A DNA stretch of 51,665 nt from Saccoglossus kowalevskii (taxonomy: Eukaryota; Hemichordata; Enteropneusta; Harrimaniidae): contig NW_003132852.1 in assembly GCF_000003605.2 (NCBI RefSeq), positions 238,302-289,966 on the forward strand, given 5' to 3'. The notes beneath the pieces were generated by a model, which made no database searches, was not told the origin of the DNA, and worked only from the letters and a program-made list of their open reading frames with translations. The translations under genes and the position numbers were made by a program. Shown piece after piece: positions 1 through 12,900 of this stretch (its first letter is position 1; every line of letters starts with the position of its first letter).

Positions 1-165
1 GCTGTCTTCTTTCTTCAGTGAGCCATGGCCTGGTCCAGCAGCTTCTGATAAATGGTCTTCTCCCCCTGCTGGTAGGTCAACCTGCCCTTGTCTTTGCTGT
101 TCTTCCTCCCTCTCCTCCGCCTCAAGGGCTAGGATGTAGTTATACAGCATGGAGACAAACATCAT
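1..165 (-). pseudogene. Partial decayed ORF at left edge, unidentified (transposase-like?)
   Basis: Reading the minus strand from the ATG at 165, the frame is open to the window edge (55 codons). It begins MMFVSMLYNYILALEAEE and continues into a Glu/Gln/Arg-rich stretch. Local GC is higher than in the neighbouring introns. An adjacent frame upstream (about 214 to 152) reads MAEQRDSKVPDVPEHD and runs into a stop, so a frameshift may have broken one ORF into two. A short hydrophobic plus acidic N-terminus is compatible with a PIF/Harbinger-type transposon protein, but no catalytic motif is in view. It does not look like part of the channel gene. Confidence 0.3.
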
Positions 166-324
166 GTCTTCTTCAGATCATGCTCTGGTACATCTGGAAC
201 TTTAGAATCTCGTTGTTCTGCCATCGTGTTCTGGAGCCAAAGATGCAATGATTTTGTGGATCTGCTGCATCTTTATGTAGGCTCTGGATCAAAAGCGGCA
301 TGAAATCGGCGTTCTCGACATTTT

Positions 325-600
325 GCAATACGTAACAGAGCTTAACAGAGCGTAACAATGCACAACAGAGCTTGATAATCGTATCAGAGCCTGATTTAAA
401 GCGTCACAATCGTATCAATGCGTAATAAAGAGTAATAAAGCGTAATAAGGCTTATCAAAGCGTGATTTCAAGCGTAACAAAGCCTGATCAAAGCGAGATC
501 AAAGCGTGAGGAACCGTAACAAGTCGGGAAATAATTCGTCCCCCAAAGCGGCAACCAATTCGTATCAGAGCGTATCAGAGTTTATCAGAGCGTAACATTA
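325..600. repeat. Degenerate short-period repeat (about 10 to 12 bp)
   Basis: Many imperfect copies of words such as GCGTAACA, GCGTATCAGA, GCTTATCA and GCCTGATCAAA follow each other with a spacing of about 10 to 12 bases. The rest of the block to about 860 shows no exon. It includes a GC-rich patch near 640 to 690 (CGGCG/CGCCG words) that looks transposon-derived rather than genic. Confidence 0.5.
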
Positions 601-861
601 CTTAGGAGATCGTGATATTTTTGGAAAAGTAAACAAAAATGACGGCGCTTTGCTCGCCGATTTAAAGCGCGGCATTCGCCGTTAGTGTGAACGGTGTATA
701 ATATATATAAACACAAAACAAAATATTAGCTAAAATCTCGATGTGAACGGATTTTGCCCCAAAATGGTCAAGAACAATGACGTCCTCATATTTACATCAA
801 CACAATATGTATCACTCCGGATGGGCAACCTGAACCAGTTTTACAATATAAACACACTCAC

Positions 862-970
862 CTTGCGTTTTGTTCAACATATTACACTTCTTATAACCGT
901 TTTTTGATATGGTATCCACACAACCACATTTGTCACGTAAAAATGTTTGTAAACATTCTTTCCTGCAGGC
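862..970 (-). CDS. Channel exon 22: Cys-rich palm segment (ACRKEC)
   Basis: Acceptor TTACAAG, donor GTGAGTG; phase 0 in, phase 1 out. It codes [19 protein letters not shown] and then [15 protein letters not shown]. The C-x3-C-x8-C-G-C spacing matches the conserved ASC block written ACxxxCxxxxxxxxCxC in ENaC/ASIC proteins. This is the last exon found. The next one should carry the remaining palm cysteines and TM2, and nothing at 1 to 861 fits. Confidence 0.85.
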
Positions 971-3900
971 CTTGTAAAATAAACAATAATTATGTCAAAG
1001 ATAGTTCTTGTTTATATTTTTGCCGAGCACATTATTAGGCGAGGATAATATAAAGTTTCTATGTTTGATTTCGAGATCAATACAGTGTAACAAAGCTCCA
1101 TTCATTGCTCCATCATGTTGGCCCTTCAGAAAGTAACGCGCTCTCATACGTTTCAATACATCATACAGATTGTAACAATGTTAAAACTTACCAAAGTTGA
1201 GTATGGATAATTGCCATAAGGTGTCTTATTTTCTTTTGTACAATTATCCCATGGTTGTCCCAGAGTCTTGGTCTCACTCTACAATGAAAAATAAATATAC
1301 AGATCGTGCACGTGAGAATGTAAAAAAAATAAAAAAAACATTGATTGATTCTTTAATCGACTAGTCTGTCAAACTTACGATAGAAATTCCAATCGAAGTT
1401 TCATAACCAGGTACAACGCTTATTGATTCATCTTCTGGAAAGGGATGATTGTTCGGATTATGCACAGATAGCACAAACCCGACGCCTTCAGATAATAATG
1501 TTAAATATTCAGACTGTTCTACAAATAGGATCAGTGTAACTCCTTGTAACGATATAGAAAACAATAATTCATTATTTTAATATGACATATTTATTATATC
1601 GCCACCTATTTTGTAAGAGCAATGATAGGTATCATATACATGCAATGCATAGGACAATTTATATAATTATACATTAAACTCAATCGCATGAATTCTTTGA
1701 GTATTTAATTTGGTATCGGGTTGCACGAATGTGATAATATTGTCTCTAGTAACTAATACTGACACCTCAAAAGAGCATAGTGAAATATACGCTTTCACAT
1801 TCTTTACTTTAAATGTGACTTACCATACTGTTTGCCAGTTTTAGAAGTTGTATATAATTTTCTGTTTTCTGTTAATGGATTGAATGTTAAACAATTTCCA
1901 TATTCGTTGTTCTGAAATTCTGAAATATCACTGAAATATAACATAAATAACTCGTCATTAACCTTTGACATACATCTTTCAAAAATGGAAAAACACTCAT
2001 TTTTCAAATATATATATAAATACACGGTATTCTCAACGAATGTCACGTCACCACGGGTCGTGCTTGATCATATAGCTACCACAGACGACAGATATAGGGT
2101 TAGTTCCAAGTATAAGATGACACCATGGGAGAATTTATTTATCATACGATTGGTCGATGGCATTTTGAAAGTAGCGTAGCGTTGATGAATATTGCCGCTG
2201 ATACCATTTGATTTTTTTGAGGCATCACGCACATTTACGTAGTCAGTGCTCAGGGATTCAATGCGTCATGACAATAAAAAACCTATGTACTGTACTGCTG
2301 ACACGGTCTATTAATACGATTGGATATTCACAAAAAAGCAACTCAAATTAACGTTACTTTAATATTACCTTGCTTGGCATTTTTTCTGTTGGTATCGACA
2401 TTTCAATATCGTATCTTCTTGTTGATGTCCATATTTAGCTATCTCTTCAACAGGCACGTCTAGCATACTCCGTATATTTAGTGCCGGATCAAATGCAGAA
2501 GCCAAAATAACATGTCTCAGTGATAGAGGATCTCTGTTAGGGATCATCCCAGTTGATGTATTAGTATAGTATTTGTTTCTGAAGTCGGCAAAGATTTTGG
2601 AATCTTGTGTTATGTCATAGAAATATTCAAACCAATGTGGATCTGCAAACACGTCAATATCACGAAATGTGTCCAATACTGAAATATATGAGGTTGTATT
2701 ATGGTCAGTTTAGGCTTTCTTGCATTGCATCTGTTCGCATTGTAATCATAGTATATCCCACAAAACGTAATTCCTGGAATAATCACTTCTCCTACAATGT
2801 TATAAATGTGCTTTAAATATAAATCCTCCGTTTATCATTACTGATACCAATATTTACTTGATGTATCTTCGTAATAATCTTATTATTATACATCTTTTCC
2901 TTTCAAGAATACATCATGGGAATGCCGAAATCCAAAATGTTTGGAACAGAATCAGCGAACTCCTTTGTGTGGAGTCCGGCAGCCATGTTTGTTTTTATTA
3001 TTAGAGGACGCTTAGGCACGTAATTATTCCATATTTAGAAATCGCATTCCATAATATGGTAGGATGAAAATACCCCGTAAACGTAACGCTGTAATGTATG
3101 GCGTTACGGTGACAGATGTATAATAATATATTATAATATTAATTATCCATCAATTTCAAATGATTGATTCATGTTATCAATCATGTTACCTCATCATTTG
3201 AGACTTTGTGCGTGTATATATTATTTATTGTGTAACGAATTGTTTTGATTGCGAGTATGAGAAACAAATTATGCCTTGTACACAAACATTATAATTATTT
3301 ATCATTACAAATTACTTGTTGTATACAAGAGAGTCGATTATGTATTAAATAATTATCATAGTGTAAGCTGTTAACAGCCCACACTCAAAACTAGGATTTA
3401 AAGCCCATGGGCATTTAACACTACACGTTCACATATCTGAGTCTGAAGTCAAACTGGAGAAGAAACCAAGATACAGTTGTGAAGGTTCGACGCTCCAAAA
3501 CTCCAGTCACTGGCTACAGAATTTTTACTGCGCTGACTTACTCTGTACTGCACAGTTTATAATGACGATATCTCCTGAGGTCAATTGCACGTCATGGCAA
3601 CCTAAGTTTGATATGCCTGGTATGTATGTAAGTGAATGGGTATATTCTTTCAATACTTGTTTCACTTCTCAGATCTGGGACTTACAACGCTCATGTATAT
3701 ACTGAATAGTTTCTTTCTTTTGCAAGGGGACTAATCCAATCAATTTTCCACTATATGCCATGGTCAGAAAGTCAATCAAGCCAATTGTACATATATACAT
3801 ATATGTCTTCAGTAGATTTTCTCAAGTTGTGTTACATTCTTTCTGTCCATTAACCAAGCTCTCATGGTAATGGATAGAACAACATGGTTTATGTAGGTCA

Positions 3901-6900
3901 TGTTGCATCACCTTGGAAAAGGTGGCAAAAAAATGAAAGATATAATTATGTATGTCAATGTGGAAATAGTCTGGTAATTATGAGCGTGTATGTGGGGAGG
4001 GGTCCCCCACCTCAATCGTGCTATAATTTGTCATCTTACCCTCAAACTCCTCATGACACCATAACAAATATTTCACTTGTGCTAAAATCGTGAAAATCTG
4101 TGACCACTAACTGGAGTGCCTTATATCTGTTCGACTCAATAATGCAGTATTTAGGATTTCTGTATTTGCTAGCCATCTTATCAATCCTTAGATAGCAGAT
4201 TCAACACTACTTTTGATATGTTTGCCCCGTAAAGGAGGTCTGCAGATTTCGAAATTTTACTTGAGTCATGACACTGCTGTTCCCCCCAAAACACCAACAT
4301 TACAGGGATATACATGCTATAATCATGTTCAGCACTTCCACAGAATAAAACACATTAAACCTTTATATGAACAGGCTTCATTTCCTCTTTTACTTCAGAG
4401 TCTGACTTTGAATGACGGGTTCGGCTATAATAGTACGTGGATTTCAGGGTTACCGAAATAGTGGGAGCACACCATCTAATTTTAAATATCGGCCCCAACA
4501 TCACACATTTTATTGTCTCAATCGTTAATTGGCCCAAACACCTGTACATTCATAACCAAGATACTCATATCAAATGAAGTCCAGTGATATTTTTGTACCT
4601 GTAGTGTTAAATGTCCCGAACTCTGGGATATATTTCCGACTTTTGAGTGTGGACTGTTATACTATATTAATAATAGAATACATAAACACTTCTCTTGTGC
4701 GCAACATGTAAATAGTTTCGTTTAATCAAAATTCAGACAATTCGTGACAAAAGTGAAGGTTCAATTTATCTCTGATATAAACTCTGCTACATTTAAGCAA
4801 CGAATATCCTATTCTTATATAGATAGAAATGTCATTTACCATAATCACAGTTTTGCTCATCATCGCCACCATCGCAATCGATAAACAAGTCACATCTTTT
4901 ATGAAGTGAAATACATTTAGGCAGTGAAGATATGCCATTTGAAAATATGCCAGCTTTGCATTTGTATTCGCCCGGACAAACTAAAAGAATAGACAGAGTT
5001 ATTCCAACAAATTTAATATTATCTATAAAAAAATATAGTAATGCCGTGTTAACTAAAGACGAATTCACATATACCTTGGTAAATGGCTACATCACACTCA
5101 ACTGCACAATGAAGTGATAGAGTAATGAATAACAAAAATTACTACTACCCTTTCTACTAATGCTCACGTGTGCCAACATTGGTGAATAGAACAGAAGTTA
5201 AACACATTAAAAAAACAATAAAAATAACAATATATCATAATGTGTATAGTTTAATCTGCAACATTAACTTACATAAGTATATAGTGACCTGTATCTTGAT
5301 GACAGTTCATTACTATAATTTGCCGTTAACACATTAAAATGCATTACTGAACCCATTACAAATTAGCCCTCGGCTAAGGTCACCATAACCAGATTAATCT
5401 TGTGATTAATTGTTACTCAGTTTGAATTTATCATATCCTGTGAATAAATATCATTCACAATAATATTTTTAACTTACATTCTGTACAGTTGACTTCATCA
5501 TATTTATCACCACAATCATTCCAACCATTACAAATTTTGTCAAAATCAACACACCATCCACCTTTACATTGAAATTGGTCATCGGAACACACATCTGCGA
5601 AAACATATCAAACTACGTAACATTTATTGAAGTTTGTGAAATGAGGGTCAGCACAGCTCTTGTATATTGTAGTTAGACTATTTATGGTTTTCTACATTCA
5701 TCCAAGATCAGACAATTAAATTGACCACAGAAAGAACATACTTGTTTGCAAACGTTAATACACACTTATTAATATTATTATTAATCAATTAATACAGAAA
5801 ATAATAAAGTTGCATTCTTGGAAGATGTGAATTTGTGGTTTTATTTTTTAGAAAATTATGCGACATATTTAGTGATTTGAATATGCGGAAAATGGGCTTT
5901 GGATTTATTTTGTAAATTTTTATTTTTATTCGTATTCGATTTTTTTATATTCGGATCAGAAATATGAGTGCATAACTGTGGTATATTCTGACACACACCA
6001 AATACACAGTTCAATTAACCTTGCAAAAATCACGGTGTACATTTTGTCATATAGTATTTGAATATCACCATCGACTTGGCCTACCCACTATACGCTCGAC
6101 GCTACAAGTACATTCACATCATTCAATTATCAGTAGTAATTTCAAACAACTCACAGTCACAAAACCTTTCGTCACTTCCGTCATTACAGTCGCCATACCC
6201 ATCGCACCATGAGTTGATGTGTATAAACTGAGTACTACGACATTGTTCTATTCCATTTGGTAGTGTTTCTGAAAATAATAATAATAATAATATAACAAAA
6301 ATTATCCGTCGAATAAAACGAATTAAAGTTCTTAATATTCTAAGTATACAGTATACTTGGTGTCACAAATTCGACACACACATTTCCATCAATCAGTGAC
6401 TGTCCTCGTAATCCAGTTGATGTTCCAAATTAAAATGTACTCCCTTATTTTAGAGCCAAATGTCAATACCTGTGTTTAAATTACTAATTTGATTATGCAG
6501 TGAGGTGTTTGTGTCGGTTGTTAGTTTGGATTGCTTTATTTCTAAATAATTTAGTAATGTTATTCTATACATGAATTGTACAGCTAGGTGAAAGGTTCCC
6601 GAAAAGTTTATGTCGCAGGGTGTTTTTATTCGGATCAATGGCAAGGAAAACTTAAATTGATGATGATACGAGGGGCGTTCAATAAGTAATGTCCCTGACC
6701 TACTTCCAGTTGTCTGATCTACATGAAATTTTGCATGTGTAACGATTTACATCTCTATGGGTTATGTTGTAAAAAACAGATTTACATGTGTTTGAACAGT
6801 CGGGTGTGAAATGGAGCCAGTTGAGTGTAACGCAGTGATCCGGTTTTTGTATTTAAAAGAACGCACACCATAGGAGATTACTCGTTTTCTGTTGACCATG

Positions 6901-9900
6901 TGAAGTCACCTAGAACACGTCAATCACAGAATATACAGTTGTCGACCAGCGATCAAAAACGGATGTAAAAGCAACTTTAAAATACGCCAAAGTCAAGTTG
7001 ATAACGTGTTTCGAATACGGAATCAAATTTCACTTTACCACAGTATTTATAATTTTTGAACGCATGGCGCGAGAAAAATACCAGTTTTACTATGAGCAAT
7101 GTCACACGTTATCTCCAAAAAATTACCATTATCGTGTGTGTAACATAATTCGCAAGCAAGTTGTGGAAACTGACCACGAGCGTGAGTATTTGTTGAAAAA
7201 TGTGAATGCGAAACATGTGAAAAAACACGATGTTTGTACTTTAGGATGCATACTCCTAATTATTGTGGTATACGCAAATCTTGAATGGGAGGATTACTGT
7301 CAAAAGCCGAACAATCTGCTTTGCATATTATTGACTCCAATTATATACAAAACGTTGAATGAATGTACATATCGCCCGAAAGCGTTGTTATAGAACGTTC
7401 CAAGGTAGTCAAGAATCATTTTGTAAACTGCACTTTATTGTCAGTTCACAAAAACAAGTGACATATCGTGATATTTTGCTATCAATAGGTAAATTCACAT
7501 TTTCAAGGCATGATTGTGTAAAAGATAATATTAATTTAAAAATGTTGTTATTCGTTAACCTGGGGAAAGCCAGTATAAACAAATCTGTTTGCAGAATATG
7601 TCAAAGACGAATTTAAATTATACATAATATCACTAAATACACGCACACAAAGTATCAGATAACATACAGGGGTGAAATTCATACTGAATCTTGTTTTGCA
7701 AGGTTGTTCAACAGCAATGTAATATCTTTTCAAGTAAAGTACTACTTTCCAAACCAAAGTGGAAGAATATAATATTATGTTGTTAGGATTACATCACATT
7801 ACACTCATATTAAACACCCTTGCATAATATATACTTGTTTCAGGAACGTTTCAACCCGCAACTTAATAAAGTATGAACGAATAAACTAAATATTCACTTA
7901 GGATCAATTATTTTTTTTTCATTACTAAGCCCTAAATCAAAATTTATCTGCAGCCCCTTTCTTTTTTTTAAAAAAAAAGCGATGCAGCTAAATTCAAATA
8001 TTGAGCCTTAAAACTAATTGTGGCTTTCCTCGCATTCGATGCGGCACTACTGCATTAACTCTACCATGTATTAAACACTCACTTTAATTGTTGACAAACA
8101 AAATAACACTATTTTGTCAATAAACCACATCTTGACATTTATCTAACCAAATAGGTCACATTATGGAATGTGACAAACCACTGATCATAGAGATACGGCC
8201 AAATATAAACTGTACAACATATATGAATAACTATACAATATAAACAGTGTTTTCTAGCTACATGGAATTATTATGTCCATGAATAATCTATTTTACCAGC
8301 AAAATGTGCTCAAATAATCAAAATAGCTGAATTAGGCCAAAAATTTATTAAAAAAATATTATCTCCCTCTCTTGTTGATTCACTCAGTGATAATATTATC
8401 TCCCTCTTTTGTTGGCACCACTCAGGGATTTATTATCTCCCTCTTATGTTGGCACCACTCAGGGACAATATTATCTCTCTCTTGTTGGCACCACTCAGGG
8501 ATAATACTATCTCTCTTTTGTTGGCACCACTCAGGGATAATATTATCTCTCTCTTGTTGGCACCACTCAGGGATAATACTATCTCTCTTTTGTTGGCACC
8601 ACTCAGGGATAATATTATCTCTCTCTTGTTGGCACCACTCAGGGATAATACTATCTCTCTTTTGTTGGCAACACTCAGGGATAATATTATCTCTCTCTTG
8701 TTGGCACCACTCAGGGATAATATTATCTCTCTCTTGTTGGCACCACTCAGGGATAATATTATCTCCCTCTTATGTTGACATCACTCAGGGATAATATTAT
8801 CTCCCTCTTATGTTGGCACCACTCAGGGATAATATTATCTCTCACTTGTTGGCACCACTCAGGGATAATACTATCTCTCTTTTGTTGGCACCACTCAGGG
8901 ATAATATTATCTCTCTCTTGTTGGCACCACTCAGGGATAATACTATCTCTCTTTTGTTGGCACCACTCAGGGATAATATTATCTCTCTCTTGTTGGCACC
9001 ACTCAGGGATAATATTATCTCTCTCTTGTTGGCACCACTCAGGGATAATATTATCTCCCTCTTATGTTGACATCACTCAGGAATAATATTATCTCCCTCT
9101 TATGTTGGAATCACTCAGGGATAATATTATCTCTCTCTCTTGTTGGCATCACTCAGGGATAATATTATCTCTCTCTTGTTGGCACCACTCAGGGATAATA
9201 TTATCTCCCTCTTATGTTGACATCACTCAGGGATAATATTATCTCCCTCTTATGTTGCCACCACACAGGGATAATATTATCTCTCTTTTGTTGGTATCAC
9301 TTTAGGGATAATATTATCTCTCACTTGTTGGCACCACTCAGGGATAATATTATCTCTCTTGTATGCATTACTCAGGGATAATATTATCTCCCTCTTATGT
9401 TGGCACCACTCAGGGATAATATTATCTCCCTCTTATGTTGGCACCACTCAGGGATAATATTATCTCTCTCTTGTTGGCATCACTTTAGGGATAATATTAT
9501 CTCCCTCTTATGTTGGCACCACTCAGGGATAATATTATCTCTCTCTTATGTTGGCACCACTCAGGGATAATATTATCTCCCTCTTATGTTGGCATCACTC
9601 AGGGATAATATTATCTCTCGCTTACGTTGGCCCCACTCAGGGATAATATTATCTCTCTCTTATGTTGGCACCACTCAGGGATAATATTATCTCCCTCTTA
9701 TGTTGGCACCACTCAGGGATAATATTATCTCCTTCTTATGTTGGCATCACTCAGGGATAATATTATCTCCCTCTTATGTTGGCACCACTCAGGGATAATA
9801 TTATCTCCCTCTTTTGTTGGCATCACTCAGGGATAATATTATCTCTCTTGTAGGCATTACTCAGGGATAATATTATCTCCCTATTATGTTGGCACCACTC

Positions 9901-12900
9901 AGGGATAATATTATCTCCCTCTTATGTTGGCACCACTCAGGGATAATATTATCTCCCTCTTTTGTTGGCATCACTCAGGGATAATATTATCTCTCTTGTA
10001 GGCATTACTCAGGGATAATATTATCTCCCTCTTATGTTGGCACCACTCAGGGATAATATTATCTCCCTCTTATGTTGGCATCACTCAGGGATAATATTAT
10101 CTCCCTCTTATGTTGGCACCACTCAGGGATAATATTATCTCCCTCTTTTGTTGGCATCACTCAGGGATAATATTATCTCTCTTGTAGGCATTACTCAGGG
10201 ATAATATTATCTCCCTATTATGTTGGCACCACTCAGGGATAATATTATCTCCCTCTTATGTTGGCACCACTCAGGGATAATATTATCTCTCTTATTGGCA
10301 TCACTTTAGGGATATTATCTCTGTCTTATTTTAGCACCACTCAGGGATAATAATATCTCCCTCTTTAGTTGGGACCACCCAGGGATCTCACTCTCTTCCT
10401 TCCTTGTTGGAAACAGTCTGGGATAATGTTGTCCCCTTCTGCTATTTATTCTACCCAGGTATATTACCACTTTTCGTTTTGGGCCTGAGAATATGCATCA
10501 TTGTTCCTGTTATCACACATAGCATTTAATCATAGCAACAATCTTGAAAGAATATTAAAGCGCAATTTTACTAGCAGCTTTAAAATAAAAATAACCCACG
10601 TGTTCATTTTTGGCCAAAAATTATTTATTTTTCACAAGCCTAATATTTTTGATGTCATACATTACCTGATGAAACACCATAGAATAACTTACAAACACAT
10701 AATAAACAATTTCTATTTTATTTTATTAAAATAGGGAGTTTACTCATCTAAAGTAAAAGAGCAAGGTACAATATAATTATGAACGAAATCAGGCTGCGAA
10801 ACGTTCAATTTCGAAACAATTCACAAAACAATTTGTAACATAAAACAGGAAAAAATTAAAATAATAAAGCTGAATGGTAATCAAAATGTTTGTCCCTAGA
10901 GATGACACTATAAGTCAAAGTGGTTAACTAATTTTAACCATTTAGTGTACAGTTAATAGTGTGCTATTAATACAATTTCTTGTTTCTGGGTACTTCGAAT
11001 GTAGCAAATACATTCTTAGCTTACACAAAATTTAAATAATACTGTTACCCAAAAAATCATTCTAATTCAAAACTTCGCACTAGCAAAATTAATGGAATTA
11101 TCCATAGATGACTAAGTACTGTTATGTGTGACATGATCCAACAATTTTGTATATCTAAATTACTTATTTTTCTCTTTTGTGGAGAAGTACTAAGGAAAAA
11201 ATAATATCATTGTTAGATTTTGGAGAAGCCTTGGCAGTTGGGAGAAATTAAACCACCTTTTTAACGTTGCCAATAGAAATAATTGGAGTGGTAATTGTAA
11301 AAGCACAAGAAAGTAACATGGCATATGACATTGTGTATATAAAGTCAGATAAAGCCCAACAAGGTTAGTTATATATATTCTTTTGTGTGGCCACATATGT
11401 ATACAAACGATCTCCTCAAATGTATCAGATTATGAAATAATCAATGAAAAAAAATATATGGATGAATTATACATTAATATAATTTTTTATTTGTTTAATT
11501 TTATTTAGGTGGACCAGGCCATTTTAACAATTATATACAGCCTGGCATAATCATTCACAAGGCCATCACCAGAATTACTAAGGAAAACAATTTATTGGAA
11601 GAAGAATATATGTATGGTGGACTATTGGAAAAATACACAAAACCAGGTGGTTATGTACTTTGTGTAAACATTGATGGTATGTACGGTTTATCACTACAAT
11701 ATACTCATGCTCAATTTGTTTAGTATTTTTGGAGAGAAAAGTACTAATCCATCATTAATATGAGGTTACTATGAGGATACCTAAAAGTATGCACGGAGAC
11801 AGTACAGAGGGAGTATCTACCGGTGTGCAGTGGATGACGATGCAATGGCGTACTGTCTGAGTGCATACTTTGAGGTATCTTCGTAATAACCTTATTATTA
11901 TACATCTTTTCCTTCCAATGATTCATCATGGGAATGCCGAAACAGAAACAGTGTGGCGTCAAGTCATGGTGGCAGCTGTATTTGTTTTTATTATTAGAGG
12001 ATGCTTACACGCATAATCATCCCACTATATTTGTGGAACGCTGCAACTTATGGCACTACGGTGACAGATGTATAATTTATTATTTGTTTTGTACAAATTG
12101 AATTCAGTAGAACAATTCTTGATTGTTTTTTTAAATAAAAATTCTTGACCTATTTTAAATTTAGATTCCCTCTCCAGATTTGTTCATTTCTTCTGGTATC
12201 ATTAATCCAGGTCTCTCTACAGAGTGAATTAAATCGAGAGGGCCGTCACCTGTCCATGCGCAAGAATCGAGTCCCAGGCGACGATAACAACACACGCTAA
12301 AAACTCATGGGTGGAAACTTGTTTGTGAACAATGACACGCTATAGCCATCTGACGCATGGGCAGGTGACGACTCCTCCACTTTAACCATGTATCCTAAAC
12401 AGAATTATTCATGTAATCTAAATACTAGTAGTTGAGCAAATCTTCCAATAAGCTGCTTGTTCCTCTACTTAACCTGTTTGTCATTTTACACAACCCCTAA
12501 CTTTTATGTCAATCGAAATAACCCCGTTCAAGAGTTGTTCAACACAAGATTGTATTTATCTCTACTAAATATTACTTATTGTTTTATTCCCTTACATCGT
12601 CTGTTGTACAAACATGCATGAACATGAAAACAAATTGTATATACTTAGCAGAGGACGCAAAGGCTAAAATATACAAAGCCGTCAACTACTTATCCAGCAC
12701 AAGCACGAATGAAGGAGATGGGAAAGAAAAAAATAACAATAGCGACCAAAACAATATAAAAAATAAAAAGGAAGATGCCAGCAGTGACGGGGAGAAAATG
12801 AATATTGACGAATTTCGAGTTTGATAATAGCAGCGATGATTTATTCGCTGAAATACATTGTAAAATACATTATTTTAGCTCCAGTTCCAGAAAGTAACAA

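Larger units (their letters stand above)
2679..4839 (-). other. Intron between LDLa module 15 and the ASC exons
   Basis: 2.16 kb with no exon-like sequence. It holds a MITE copy (2880 to 3128) and a TIR element of about 1.29 kb (3372 to 4659), both listed separately. Short open frames at 3884 to 4461 lie inside the TIR element and resemble nothing I know. Confidence 0.6.

Noticed and set aside
4832-5068. Taking the 78-codon frame with a hydrophobic start as a separate secreted LDLa peptide
   Set aside because: The hydrophobic start is intron read-through; an acceptor (CTTTTAG) just before CPGEYKC and phase-1 ends place the real part as LDLa module 15 of the channel.
6998-7616. 131- and 85-codon plus-strand frames after the mariner start
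   Set aside because: They do not continue the mariner transposase and have no recognisable motif; the length is within chance.
8372-9086. Long overlapping frames coding repeats of [12 protein letters not shown] and [12 protein letters not shown]
   Set aside because: They exist only because many satellite units are exactly 36 bp. Two frames are open at once and both break when unit length shifts, so this is non-coding satellite.
8385-10450. Resemblance of TAATATTAT in each unit to the TAATATTAC nick site of rolling-circle Rep elements
   Set aside because: The last base differs in all units seen, there is no stem-loop around it and no Rep gene. The palindrome explanation is simpler.
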